Of a stretch of 64,000 nt of DNA, positions 37,365-55,481 are shown in pieces. Within the stretch, counting starts at the first letter, position 1, and the number at the start of each line of letters is the position of its first letter. Location: positions 972,778 through 1,036,777 of the forward strand of contig JADKID010000038.1 of assembly GCA_016721425.1 (NCBI GenBank). The letters run 5' to 3'. The DNA is from Bryobacterales bacterium. GTDB lineage: Bacteria; Acidobacteriota; Terriglobia; Bryobacterales; Bryobacteraceae. The position numbers were made by a program, and so were the translations under genes. The notes under the pieces were generated by a model, which saw nothing but the letters and a program-made list of their open reading frames with translations, was not told the origin of the DNA and did no database searches.

Positions 37365-38552
<1,188 letters not shown>

Positions 38553-38569
38553 AGTTTGTAACTGGCAGG

Positions 38570-38608
38570 GGCGGCGTTCCGGTTGGGATTGTACAACCGT
38601 TCGCCGCC
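38570..38608 (+). terminator. Strong hairpin after tuf
   Basis: GGCGGCG/CGCCGCC with an inner GGTTG/CAACC stem forms a long hairpin between tuf and tRNA-Trp. The T-tract after it is poor (ATCTGTTTG), so it may be a weak terminator or an RNA processing site. Confidence 0.45.
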
Positions 38609-38648
38609 ATCTGTTTGATTGAGTTACAATAGAGTGTGTTGCCCGATT

Positions 38649-38722
38649 AGGGGGTTAGGTTAAGGGTAGACCTGCGGTCTCCAAAACCGCTAGTGGGGGT
38701 TCGAATCCCTCACCCCCTGCCA
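38649..38722 (+). tRNA. tRNA-Trp (CCA)
   Basis: A 74-nt cloverleaf: acceptor AGGGGGT/ACCCCCT, anticodon stem GCGGT/ACCGC with loop CTCCAAA (anticodon CCA), T loop TTCGAAT, discriminator G and encoded CCA. It sits right before secE. A possible -10 (TACAAT, 38625-38630) precedes it. Confidence 0.96.
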
Positions 38723-38786
38723 TTTCTCTAAGCGGCCGGCCGGAGCCGGTCGATTCAGCGTAATAGTAATAGCAAAGGTGCCAAGT

Positions 38787-39047
38787 ATGGCGGCAGAAAC
38801 CACGGCAGTGACAGGACCCAACGACGCCCCGAAGGGCGCGATGGGCTGGCTTCAAGGTGCGAAAGATTACATCGACGATCTGAAGGCGGAGATGCGCCGG
38901 GTCACTTGGCCCAGCCAGGAGCAAGTGAAGGCTACCACCGCCGTCGTCATCGGCGCGGTGTTCCTCTTCGCTGCCTATTTCGCGGTAGTCGACCTCATCT
39001 TGGGTCGCGCCATTAATCAGATTTTCCAGACGCTGGCACGCCGCTAA
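38787..39047 (+). CDS. secE: Preprotein translocase subunit SecE
   Basis: An 86-aa protein with the amphipathic DDLKAEMRRVTWPSQEQV segment, the SecE family mark, and one C-terminal membrane helix (AVVIGAVFLFAAYFAVVDLI). It is the clamp subunit of the SecYEG channel. AAAGGTG precedes ATG 38787; the upstream in-frame GTG at 38778 would cover this ribosome-binding site. Confidence 0.95.
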   Translation: MAAETTAVTGPNDAPKGAMGWLQGAKDYIDDLKAEMRRVTWPSQEQVKATTAVVIGAVFLFAAYFAVVDLILGRAINQIFQTLARR

Positions 39048-39095
39048 TGGCGGGACTTTTCGTGTGTAGCAAGTTCGCTGTGAGGGTTTAGCTTC

Positions 39096-39851
39096 ATGTC
39101 CGAGCAGGATTTCGACAACCAGGACGAAACAACCGGCGGCGCCGGGCCACAGGCTCACATCCCGGATTCCGAGACTGTGTCCTCTGATGCGCAGGCGACG
39201 CCGATTGAGGAAACACCCGAAGTCCTGGAAGGCGAGTCCATCCAGGTAACACCTACGGAAGAAGCTGCGTTGGAGATGGAGGCTGAGGGCGCGCCCGCTT
39301 TGGACCCCAACCATCTTCCTGGCATGGACTGGTACATCATCCACTCCTATTCCGGCTTTGAGAACAAGGTGGCTGAGTCTCTGAAGGCTCGTTCGGAAGC
39401 CTATGGATTCGCCGATCGTCTCGGCCAGATCCTGATCCCCACGGAAGAAGTGGTGGAACTCCGCAACGGGAAAAAGGTGACCAGCAAGCGGATGCTGTAT
39501 CCGGGCTACGTCATGGTGCAGATGGCCATGGACGACGAGCTCTGGCATCACGTCAAGAACACGCCGCGCGTCACAGGTTTTGTCGGAGGCGGCAATACGC
39601 CGGTTCCGCTGACCGCCGACGAGGTGGACGGCATCCTCAACCGCCAGGCATCCTCGGTCGATCGCCCGCGGCCCAAGCTCAATTTCGAAAAGAATGAGAC
39701 CGTCCGCATCATCGACGGCCCCTTCACCAACTTCCAGGGCAAGGTGGACGACGTGAACAGTGACCGCAGCACGCTGCGGGTACTCGTCACCATTTTCGGC
39801 CGTGCCACTCCGGTCGAGCTCGAGTTCCTTCAAGTGGAAAAGATTAGTTAG
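39096..39851 (+). CDS. nusG: Transcription termination/antitermination factor NusG
   Basis: A 251-aa protein, longer than usual (about 180). The NGN domain starts near residue 77 (GMDWYIIHSYSGFENKVAESL), and the C-terminal KOW domain is VRIIDGPFTNFQGKVDDVN. The extra ~75 N-terminal residues are acidic and poor in structure (EETPEVLEGESIQVTPTEEA). NusG binds RNA polymerase, Rho and ribosomes. It follows secE and precedes rplK as in most bacteria. Confidence 0.94.
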   Translation: MSEQDFDNQDETTGGAGPQAHIPDSETVSSDAQATPIEETPEVLEGESIQVTPTEEAALEMEAEGAPALDPNHLPGMDWYIIHSYSGFENKVAESLKARSEAYGFADRLGQILIPTEEVVELRNGKKVTSKRMLYPGYVMVQMAMDDELWHHVKNTPRVTGFVGGGNTPVPLTADEVDGILNRQASSVDRPRPKLNFEKNETVRIIDGPFTNFQGKVDDVNSDRSTLRVLVTIFGRATPVELEFLQVEKIS

Positions 39852-39869
39852 AGATAAGGTTTCAGCAAA

Positions 39870-40301
39870 ATGGCGAAGAAAGTAACCGGTCAGGTGAAGC
39901 TGCAAATTCCGGCTGGGAAGGCCACTCCGGCGCCTCCCGTCGGCACGGCGCTCGGTCCGCAGGGCGTCAACATCATGGAGTTCTGCAAGGCGTTCAACGC
40001 CAAGACCTCCGCCAAGGATCAGGAAGGGTTGATCATCCCCGTGGTGATCACGATCTATTCGGATCGTTCCTTCACGTTTATCACCAAGACCCCTCCGGTG
40101 GCCATTCTGGTGAAGCGCGCCTGCAATCTGGCGAAGGGCAGCGCCGAGCCCAACAAGAATAAGGTTGGCAAGATTTCGATGGCGCAGATCGAAGAGATCG
40201 CCAAGCTCAAGATGCCGGATCTGAACTCGTTCACTCTGGAATCGGCCGTCGCGCAGGTGAAGGGCGCCTGTGTGTCTATGGGCGTGGAAGTCACTCAATA
40301 G
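39870..40301 (+). CDS. rplK: 50S ribosomal protein L11
   Basis: A 143-aa protein of normal length. GKATPAPPVGTALGPQGVNI and the C-terminal RNA-binding part (GKISMAQIEEIAKLKMPDLN) are fully conserved. L11 forms the GTPase-associated centre with 23S rRNA. Confidence 0.97.
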   Translation: MAKKVTGQVKLQIPAGKATPAPPVGTALGPQGVNIMEFCKAFNAKTSAKDQEGLIIPVVITIYSDRSFTFITKTPPVAILVKRACNLAKGSAEPNKNKVGKISMAQIEEIAKLKMPDLNSFTLESAVAQVKGACVSMGVEVTQ

Positions 40302-40467
40302 GTGTTCGTTCGTAACGGCGTGGACGCAGGCTGCTGCGCCATGCTAAAGTAGTAGTTTCGTTCTTTTCCAATCTAACGGTAAGCCCGCTCTGCGGGTAAA
40401 TCCGGTCACATTGGGAGGCTTCCCCCTCCAGAGATGGTTGTGGGGGCCGTTTGGACCAGTCAAAAAT
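40302..40467 (+). promoter_or_regulatory. rplK-rplA leader with two hairpins
   Basis: A 166-base gap, unusually long for this operon. It holds CCCGC-TCT-GCGGG (40384-40396) and then a GGAGG-CTTCC-type stem further on. A site for translational feedback by L1 would be expected near here, but no L1-rRNA mimic could be proven by eye. Confidence 0.3.
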
Positions 40468-41175
40468 ATGGCAAGAAAACCAGGCAAGAAGTATACAGCG
40501 GCCGTCGCTCAAGTTGAGAAGCGGCCCTACACGCTCGACGAAGCCATCCCGCTGGTGCAAAAGATCAAGTTCACGAAGTTTGACGAGACAGTCGAAGTGC
40601 ATATGAGATTGGGCGTGGATCCGAAACACGCCGATCAAATGGTGCGCGGCACTGTGGTTCTCCCCAACGGGCTAGGCAAGAGCAAGCGCGTTCTCGTGAT
40701 CGCTTCGGGCGACAAGATCCGTGAAGCAGAAGCGGCAGGCGCGGAGTTCTTCGGTGGCGAGGAACTGGTCGAGAAGATTGTAAAGGAAAACTGGCTGGAC
40801 TATGACGCTGTCATCGCCACGCCGGATATGATGCGGTCGATGGCACGCCTCGGCAAGGTGCTGGGTCCTCGCGGCCTGATGCCCAACCCGAAGACAGGCA
40901 CCGTCACTACTGACGTTACCAAGGCCGTGCTGGAAGTGAAGGCCGGTAAGGTGGAGTTCCGTGTCGACAAGACGGGTGTGATTCACGCACCTCTCGGCAA
41001 GGTCGCTTTCGCCACCGCCAAGCTTCTGGAGAACGCAACCACGTTGATCCAGGCGGTCATCAAGGCCAAGCCTGCGGCCGCGAAGGGTAAGTACATCAAG
41101 AGCGTCACCGTCTGCTCCACCATGGGGCCGGGTGTCACTCTGGATGTGACCTCCTTCAACGCCAAGCAGGTCTGA
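40468..41175 (+). CDS. rplA: 50S ribosomal protein L1
   Basis: A 235-aa protein of normal length. Core motifs are TVEVHMRLGVDPKHADQMV (in the family's two-domain arrangement), GLMPNPKTGTVT and the last segment VCSTMGPGVTLD. The start at ATG 40468 fits the family N-terminus (MARKPGKKY). L1 also represses the operon in many bacteria. Confidence 0.97.
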   Translation: MARKPGKKYTAAVAQVEKRPYTLDEAIPLVQKIKFTKFDETVEVHMRLGVDPKHADQMVRGTVVLPNGLGKSKRVLVIASGDKIREAEAAGAEFFGGEELVEKIVKENWLDYDAVIATPDMMRSMARLGKVLGPRGLMPNPKTGTVTTDVTKAVLEVKAGKVEFRVDKTGVIHAPLGKVAFATAKLLENATTLIQAVIKAKPAAAKGKYIKSVTVCSTMGPGVTLDVTSFNAKQV

Positions 41176-41203
41176 TCGACGCGATCGCGAAAGGAAAACG
41201 GTC

Positions 41204-41734
41204 ATGAAGGAACGAAAGAAAAAACAAAAGGACCTGGAAACCCTCCGCGGCGCGTTGCAGGAAAACAGCAGCGTGTTCGTGACGGGATTTTCCAAGCTGA
41301 CTGTCGCACAAGACTTCCAGCTGCGCAAGGCTGTCCGCGGCGCGGGCGGGATGTATCACGTAGTGAAGAACACCATCGCCAGCAAGGCCTCCGCCGGCCT
41401 TCCTGCCGAGCAGGTTCTCGCTGAGCTGAAGGGTGTCTCCGCCGTGGCTTACACCGCCGGCGATCCCGTCGCTCTCGCCAAGGCACTGTCCGCCTACGCC
41501 AAGGCAAATCCGGCATTTACCTTCAAGGCTGGCCTCGTGGAAGGCCGCGCCATCAACCTGGCTGAAATCCAGGAACTGGCCCTGATGCCGCCGAAGGAAG
41601 AGATCTACGCCAAGCTACTCTGGGTCATCAATGCCCCGGCACAGCAACTGGTCACCGCCATCAACGGTGTGGGCCGCAACCTCGCCATAGTCGTTGACCA
41701 GGGCGTGAAAGAAAACAAGTTCGCCTCCGAGTGA
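41204..41734 (+). CDS. rplJ: 50S ribosomal protein L10
   Basis: A 176-aa protein. The N-terminal globular part (SVFVTGFSKLTVAQDFQLR, MYHVVKNTIASKA) is standard, and the C-terminal helix that holds L7/L12 dimers (AINGVGRNLAIVVDQGV) is present. AAAGGA precedes ATG. Only 28 bases lie between rplA and rplJ, so the classical long L10 leader is absent. Confidence 0.96.
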   Translation: MKERKKKQKDLETLRGALQENSSVFVTGFSKLTVAQDFQLRKAVRGAGGMYHVVKNTIASKASAGLPAEQVLAELKGVSAVAYTAGDPVALAKALSAYAKANPAFTFKAGLVEGRAINLAEIQELALMPPKEEIYAKLLWVINAPAQQLVTAINGVGRNLAIVVDQGVKENKFASE

Positions 41735-41797
41735 GGAATGCGCCCCAGATCGGGGCCATGAATACGATTTTTCAAACGATAGGGAGTATCGAAGAAA

Positions 41798-42172
41798 ATG
41801 GCTGACATTAATGTGATCGCTGAAAATATCCAGGGCCTGACTCTCCTGGAGGCCTCCCAGCTCGTGAAGCTGCTCGAGGAAAAGCTGGGCGTATCCGCCG
41901 CTGCCGCGTCCGTGGCCGTGGCTGCTCCGGCCGCCGCCGCCGCTGCTGTGGTGGAAGAGAAGACGGAATTCAACGTCGTTCTCACCGCCGCCGGCGCCAA
42001 CAAGATCAACGTCATCAAGGTGGTCCGCGAGGTCACCAGCCTCGGTCTGAAGGAAGCCAAGGACCTCGTCGAGGCTGCTCCTAAGGCCATCAAGGAAGGC
42101 GTGACGAAGGACGAGGCCGCTGCCATCGCGAAGAAGTTCGTCGACGCCGGCGCCACTGTCGAAATCAAGTAG
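41798..42172 (+). CDS. rplL: 50S ribosomal protein L7/L12
   Basis: A 124-aa protein. The N-terminal dimer helix, the Ala-rich hinge (AAAASVAVAAPAAAAAAVV) and the C-terminal domain (EVTSLGLKEAKDLVEAAPK) are all standard. Four copies or more bind L10 on the ribosome stalk. Confidence 0.97.
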   Translation: MADINVIAENIQGLTLLEASQLVKLLEEKLGVSAAAASVAVAAPAAAAAAVVEEKTEFNVVLTAAGANKINVIKVVREVTSLGLKEAKDLVEAAPKAIKEGVTKDEAAAIAKKFVDAGATVEIK

Positions 42173-42626
42173 GCTTGCGCGTTCCACTTGGAGCGCTCAC
42201 TCCTCAACAACAACCGGGCGGTTGCAGGGCGGCTCCTGAAACGGAGTCGCTGCTGCGGCCGCCTTGTCGTGTCGTCATCCGAAGTTGACGCGTTGTTTTT
42301 GTTTCTGATAGCCTTTAGTCATCCGATTCTGGTTACAGTGGGGATCTACTGCTCTTGCGACCTTTCCATATGCAGCGGCAACCGTTTGCTGGCAGGCGCC
42401 GAAGTCCTCGCATCACAACATCTCTCCAGCAGGTCCGCCTGCTGACCTTCTGCCCTCTGATCGATCCTTTGCCCTTGGTGTCAGCCATACCTGCGCCGGG
42501 CATCTCCCGAAATACGTGATTGTGTCCGATCCCTGCCGCCGTTAGATTCGGTGAGCAGTGGAGTTCGCCTGTTCCGGCCGTTGGCTTGCCACGCTGAGAA
42601 CACAGGTTGAACCGAAGGAGTGGAGA
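42173..42626. promoter_or_regulatory. 454-base rplL-rpoB intergenic region
   Basis: No gene is seen. A large hairpin (GGCGGC 42228-42233 with GCCGCC 42258-42263, plus an inner stem) lies soon after rplL and might act as the attenuator known between rplL and rpoB in enterobacteria. A TTGACG at 42285-42290 has a poor -10 match (TAGCCT), so a separate rpoB promoter is only possible. Confidence 0.4.
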
Positions 42627-46949
<4,323 letters not shown>

Positions 46950-46976
46950 GGATCCCGGAAGAGACAGGAGGCGAAT

Positions 46977-51203
<4,227 letters not shown>

Positions 51204-51230
51204 TCCGCTTCCCATCACCGCGAAACGAAG

Positions 51231-51260
51231 AAGGCCGGAGCCCAACGCTCCGGCCTTTTT
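51231..51260 (+). terminator. Intrinsic terminator after rpoC
   Basis: AAGGCCGGAGC (51231-51241) pairs perfectly with GCTCCGGCCTT (51247-51257), loop of 5, followed by TTT(C). It closes the rpoBC transcript. A degraded copy is at 54269. Confidence 0.9.
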
Positions 51261-51562
51261 CTTGGTGCGCGCCGCTGACTTTCGGACAGCTCCGAGCCTC
51301 CAGTTGCGGCCAACGATCCGCTGACCCTCAAGCTGTCCGCTGCTGCCCGGCAACACGATTGCGCCACTCTACGCGGATCGGTTTTTCCTCCGCTGATCCA
51401 TCACTGCGCAGCCACTCCAGCAAGGCAGCATTGCTGCGTCAGTTGGATCGAGGCCGCTCCGGACGAGCTCCGCCGCCGGGAGTGCGCCTCATCCAGCGAG
51501 CGCCAATCGCATCCAGCCGAGACTGACGATGCCAGGGGAGGACATCGTCTCCGTTGGCACTC
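51261..51562. other. Intergenic region without a recognised gene
   Basis: No gene or RNA is visible. The first ~60 bases resemble the sequence after the decayed rpoC copy at 54300-54358, so they are part of the repeated unit. The rest shows no clear structure. Confidence 0.45.
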
Positions 51563-53773
51563 TCATTGCCGGAAGCCCCTCTCGGTGCCGCCGCGCTTAC
51601 CGTCGTCTTTGAGCGTGCCCGGCTTCCATTCACGGGCGATGTCGAGGTCGGCGGCGACCTTCTCCGTGAGCGCAGTCACATTCACATGGCCCACCCGGTT
51701 GTAGAGAGCAGGAACATAGTGCGCATCACGAATGGCCGCATACCGCTTCCAGTGGGCCAGGGCATCGGCGAGGTGACGCTGCGCCGCATCGTGCTCTAAC
51801 TTGTCACCACCCAAATCAAACAGGGCCAGCGCTGAGGCGCCGCGGATCTTGGCGCCATAGTAGCGGCCCAACCAGGCCAGCGCTTCGCAGTCGGTGACGT
51901 TTTTCCCGAGTTCCAAGTCATTCCTGGCGGCTTCGCGGAGCGCGTCGAGCGAGGTGAATGTGGCCGCCGCCGCGCCGTCCAAAGCAGCGGCGATGGCGAG
52001 CGGCGTAGTCTCCTTCATCGGTTGGCCGGCCGTGAGGCGCGCGCGCCAATCGCGAATGTTCAGCACCTCCGCGCCCGGCATTGCGATGCCTTCCATAAAA
52101 TGACGCACGGTGTAGAATCCCTTGCTCCTCGGATGGCTCAAGGACGCCTCGGGAAACCACTTGAGATCGATGTCCCCCCAGAAAAAACGCGTGGTCAACG
52201 GCATGACCTGCGAAGCGCTCTGGAGGGCACGGAAGAGATGATGCGACGACGCCTTGGGGTGGCGGGCCGCCAGCATCCGCTCAAAGTGGGAGTCCGGCAG
52301 CGAAGGTTCGTAAGCCAACCGGCCCCACAGCAGGAACGAATACCATTGCTTCTGAATCACCAGGGGTCTCGGACCGGGGCCGGGATGGCGCTCCAGAAAG
52401 TCACGTCCCCAAACATAGCCGTCCGGACCCATGTAGAAGCCGGCCATCTTGTCAGCCGGGGGCATGTTCAGGATGTACTCGCGGGCGTAGGCGGGATCAC
52501 CAAAGCGGAACGTGTAAATGTCGTCATTGCGCACGGTGAGCCACGTCTTTCTACCGGGTGCGAGGTTCTCCAGCAGCGGCTGGATGAAGGGCGGATTCGG
52601 AATGGAATACATGTGCGCCACCGAGTATTTGAAGCTGAACTCGAATGGCCCCGGGTAGTCCTTGAATGCGTCCAGGATGTCGCCCTGCGCCGTCCAATGG
52701 AAACGATGGATCATTCGGAATTCGCGCTTCGGCTCGCTCTTCAACCCATCGCGCACGCCTTCGCCGTACGTGTCCCGCAGCCATAATTCCTTCGTCTTGG
52801 AATCCATGCTTTGCGGCATGCCCTCGCCCGCTGTGATGCCCATGCCCGCCAGAAGCGGGTACGTCTTCACCATCTCGCGCACACTCGCCCGGAAGTATCG
52901 TTTCGTGATCTCGTTGCCCAAATCGTTGGTGATTCCGTGCTTGCCCTCCGCCCCAAAGGTGAAGACGTTCCAGGTGAAGAAGTAGACCTGGATGCCCCGG
53001 TCGGCGGCCTGCCGCATGACCCATCGCCAGAACTCGATCTTCTCGTCGATCGTCATCCGCTTCACCACCTCGTGATTGGCGAGCATCTCCGGGCGCACCA
53101 TGTCGCTGCCCGCGAAGCTGAAGGTGTCATCGAGCTTGGCGCGAGTGCGCCACACATCGTTCAACGCAACCTCGGGAAACTCCGGCACCTTGACCAGCGA
53201 GGGGAAGGGATGCAGGCTCCAAAGCGAAAGCACATTGTACCGGTGGCGCGCCATCGCATCGAGGAATTCGGTCCAAAATCCGCGCTCCCACATCTCGGGG
53301 ATGTTGGCCTGCGCGGCGTCCGAACTGTCCGTGTAGCTCGGCGTGCGCACGTCCAGCGGGATGTTGAACTTGATGCCGCGCTGCTGGATATGTGGTGTAT
53401 GGGCCGAATCTTTCAATGCCTCGAACGTACCGGTGCGAATCGCTTCCGCAATGTCCAGTCCGCCGTACATGGCGCCGGTCGCATCGGCACCGCGCACCGT
53501 AATGATGCGGCGGCCGCCCTCGTTCTGCACACGGATGCGGTAGCTCTGAACGGCGGCATTGGCGCCCGGTTCCACCGTGATCACAATGCGAGTCGCGTTC
53601 GCCTCATGGCCCAACGTGATCCCGCGTGCCACTGCCTCACGCCGGATCTCCTCCGCGGCGAACCTCCCCGGCCCGGCAGTGGTAGAGTCGTTGACCAACT
53701 CCAAGCTTCCGGCCAGCGCAGCCAGCGGCGCCAGCAGAAGGGCGGTCGCTATGAGAGAGCTTTGTCGCTTCAT
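51563..53773 (-). CDS. Secreted glycoside hydrolase-like protein (GH20/GH67-type N-terminus)
   Basis: A 736-aa protein with a signal peptide (SLIATALLLAPLAALAGS). The first ~130 residues look like the alpha-beta N-terminal domain that precedes GH20 and GH67 catalytic barrels (AAEEIRREAVARGITLGHEA, YRIRVQNEGGRRIITVRGAD). A large barrel-like part follows (RGIKFNIPLDVRTP, MARHRYNVLSLWSLHPFPSL, AADRGIQVYFFTWNVFTFG, GITAGEGMPQSM). An alpha-glucuronidase-like role is possible; the catalytic acids were not assigned. It lies between the true rpoC end and the decayed copy, on the opposite strand. Confidence 0.7.
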   Translation of the reverse strand: MKRQSSLIATALLLAPLAALAGSLELVNDSTTAGPGRFAAEEIRREAVARGITLGHEANATRIVITVEPGANAAVQSYRIRVQNEGGRRIITVRGADATGAMYGGLDIAEAIRTGTFEALKDSAHTPHIQQRGIKFNIPLDVRTPSYTDSSDAAQANIPEMWERGFWTEFLDAMARHRYNVLSLWSLHPFPSLVKVPEFPEVALNDVWRTRAKLDDTFSFAGSDMVRPEMLANHEVVKRMTIDEKIEFWRWVMRQAADRGIQVYFFTWNVFTFGAEGKHGITNDLGNEITKRYFRASVREMVKTYPLLAGMGITAGEGMPQSMDSKTKELWLRDTYGEGVRDGLKSEPKREFRMIHRFHWTAQGDILDAFKDYPGPFEFSFKYSVAHMYSIPNPPFIQPLLENLAPGRKTWLTVRNDDIYTFRFGDPAYAREYILNMPPADKMAGFYMGPDGYVWGRDFLERHPGPGPRPLVIQKQWYSFLLWGRLAYEPSLPDSHFERMLAARHPKASSHHLFRALQSASQVMPLTTRFFWGDIDLKWFPEASLSHPRSKGFYTVRHFMEGIAMPGAEVLNIRDWRARLTAGQPMKETTPLAIAAALDGAAAATFTSLDALREAARNDLELGKNVTDCEALAWLGRYYGAKIRGASALALFDLGGDKLEHDAAQRHLADALAHWKRYAAIRDAHYVPALYNRVGHVNVTALTEKVAADLDIAREWKPGTLKDDGKRGGTERGFRQ

Positions 53774-53839
53774 GGATGTAGTCTATTCAATCGCGTGTCG
53801 TGAAATATACTCGCCGGCTCGATGGGGCTCGGGCGCAGC

Positions 53840-54242
53840 TCGACGACATCGCCGATCATATTCGCTTCCCCGGCGACAACGAGACGAACAGCGCCGACGG
53901 TTGCCGCTTTCCGCAGGGCAGCCCAGCCCTGCATTGCGCCACCAAGGCGTCCATCCGAGGCCCACCCATGTCCTCACCGAAGCCGCCATCAACGGCAAGA
54001 TGGGCCACCTCCGCGGTCTCCACGAAAACGTCATCATGCGCCCCCAGATCCTTGCCACTACCGGCATGGCTGACTTCCGCCACGTCAAAATCGCCGGCGA
54101 GATTGTCATCGAAGATCCGCTCCCGGAAGCCGATGTCATGGCCGGCTCCTTCAACGTCCACGACTAAGAGACCAAGGGCAGCTAGCTCGGTGGCGAAGCC
54201 CTCGACCTGAACATCGACGAGTCCATCGGCGAAGCGGAATAA
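53840..54242 (+). pseudogene. Degenerate duplicate of the rpoC 3' end
   Basis: About 400 bases line up with rpoC from 50737 to its stop. The translated match is clear (TEAAINGK, LRG, ENVIM, VKIAGE, VIEDPL, DVMA, SFNV) but with many replacements and a shortened segment near 53960. Two rpoC codons have become stops: TAC to TAG in GSYLGG, and GAA to TAA in YDEETKG. The stop TAA sits at 54240. It lacks any start and cannot make a functional subunit. Confidence 0.85.
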
Positions 54243-54268
54243 CCCGATTCCGATCACCGCAAAACGAG

Positions 54269-54298
54269 AAGGCCGGAGCCCAACGCCCCGGCGTTTTT
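54269..54298 (+). terminator. Decayed copy of the rpoC terminator
   Basis: GCCGGAGC-CCAAC-GCCCCGGC with a T-run after it is the rpoC terminator with one stem mismatch. It confirms that the duplication included the terminator and the sequence beyond it. Confidence 0.75.
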
Positions 54299-54405
54299 CC
54301 TAGTGCGTGCCGCTCACCTTGGTCCGCTGGCACCCTCCGACCCTGCCGCGACAGATCGTCGGTGAGCCATTCGGTAGAATGGTCACCACCAGCCGGAGGC
54401 CGTTC

Positions 54406-55032
54406 ATGAATACTCTTACGCCCAGAATTAGGCCGATTCGAGTTTGCGCGGCATCACTCGCGTTAGTCATCGTCTGCGCTTCTATGGTCATCTCCCTCGA
54501 GCGCCTGTCTGCGCAAGCTCAGAATGTCTCCGGCGCGATATCTCCCGCTAAGCGGATGGCCGATGGCAGGCAATGGACCACGCAGAATCTGAACGTCAAC
54601 ACCGCCCCGTCCTACTGTTACGAAAACGCGGAAACGAATTGCGCTCACTATGGCCGTCTTTACACGTGGGAGTCAGCGAATCGAGGATGCCAATCATTGG
54701 GTTCGGGATGGCGATTGCCGACCGACGACGAGTGGCGGCAACTGACGGCACATTACGGTGGAGTCAGTCAGGATTCTGACGACAAGGGCAAAGCGGCGTA
54801 CAAGGCGCTCCTGGCCGGAGGGAGTTCGGGATTCAATGCCGTGCTTGGCGGCGGCCGCTCCGAGGATGGCCAGTATGCCCGATTGGAAGCCCATGGGTTC
54901 TACTGGACGGTGTCAGAAGCCGATTCGCCCAGCGGATGGTTCTATAACTTTGGCCGAGGCGGGCTAGCGCTGCATCGTCAAAACGGCGGCGAAAAGTCGA
55001 GAGCGTTTTCCGCCCGGTGTGTCCGGGATTGA
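54406..55032 (+). CDS. Secreted FISUMP-domain protein
   Basis: A 208-aa protein with an N-terminal signal or anchor (CAASLALVIVCASMVIS). The FISUMP pattern is clear: MADGRQWTTQNLNV, YGRLYTWESANRGCQSLGSG, WRLPTDDEWRQL, GFYWTVSEAD and RAFSARCVRD. The domain is common in secreted and attached proteins of Fibrobacter and others, with unknown role. GGAGG lies six bases before ATG 54406. Confidence 0.82.
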   Translation: MNTLTPRIRPIRVCAASLALVIVCASMVISLERLSAQAQNVSGAISPAKRMADGRQWTTQNLNVNTAPSYCYENAETNCAHYGRLYTWESANRGCQSLGSGWRLPTDDEWRQLTAHYGGVSQDSDDKGKAAYKALLAGGSSGFNAVLGGGRSEDGQYARLEAHGFYWTVSEADSPSGWFYNFGRGGLALHRQNGGEKSRAFSARCVRD

Positions 55033-55092
55033 GGTCCGAGCCTCCATCCGGATGGCCGCGACTGCCTGCTTAGTTTCCGCAACCCGCTGCCC

Positions 55093-55122
55093 TTGACACC
55101 CCCGGGCTCGATTCTGTAGTTT
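55093..55122 (+). promoter_or_regulatory. Promoter of the 54-aa gene
   Basis: A perfect TTGACA (55093-55098), an 18-base spacer and TAGTTT (55117-55122), 11 bases before the ATG at 55134. Confidence 0.45.
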
Positions 55123-55133
55123 AAGATGGTATT

Positions 55134-55298
55134 ATGCCGTACCGCCACACTCGTCGCCCTTTCTGGAAGAAGTACAAATTCGAAAGCGTATCGGTGACAT
55201 TCGCGGTCATGCTCATGCTCTCATTTCTGATCGCCATGAACTGGTTCTGGCATCTGAATCTCAGTTCCTGCTGTATCCAGATCTGCTTGCCCCGCTGA
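55134..55298 (+). CDS. Small membrane protein, 54 aa
   Basis: MPYRHTRRPFWKKYKFES is strongly basic and is followed by one membrane helix (VTFAVMLMLSFLIAMNWFW) and a short Cys-containing tail (SSCCIQIC). The positive-inside shape and the promoter in front suggest a real small protein. No family is recognised. Confidence 0.5.
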   Translation: MPYRHTRRPFWKKYKFESVSVTFAVMLMLSFLIAMNWFWHLNLSSCCIQICLPR

Positions 55299-55481
55299 TC
55301 CGTCATCCCTTCAGCAGGCACGGCGTTGCCGCCCATGCTGCTCGAAATTCACCAACCTGATCGGCCACACGCGGGTCGTATTCGAACTTCGGCCGTTCCG
55401 TCGCGTCGTTCCGCCACTCGCGGCGGCACGTTACCCAATGATTCGCTTAGAGCAGATGATATTGGAGCCGCCACCCCCGAT

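Noticed and set aside
38655..40298. 547-codon frame antisense to secE-nusG-rplK
   Set aside because: Crosses three well-known genes and a tRNA on the other strand.
53559..54167. 202-codon frame over the rpoC remnant
   Set aside because: Its last part is the decayed rpoC copy in frame and the first part is antisense to the GH gene, so not a separate gene.
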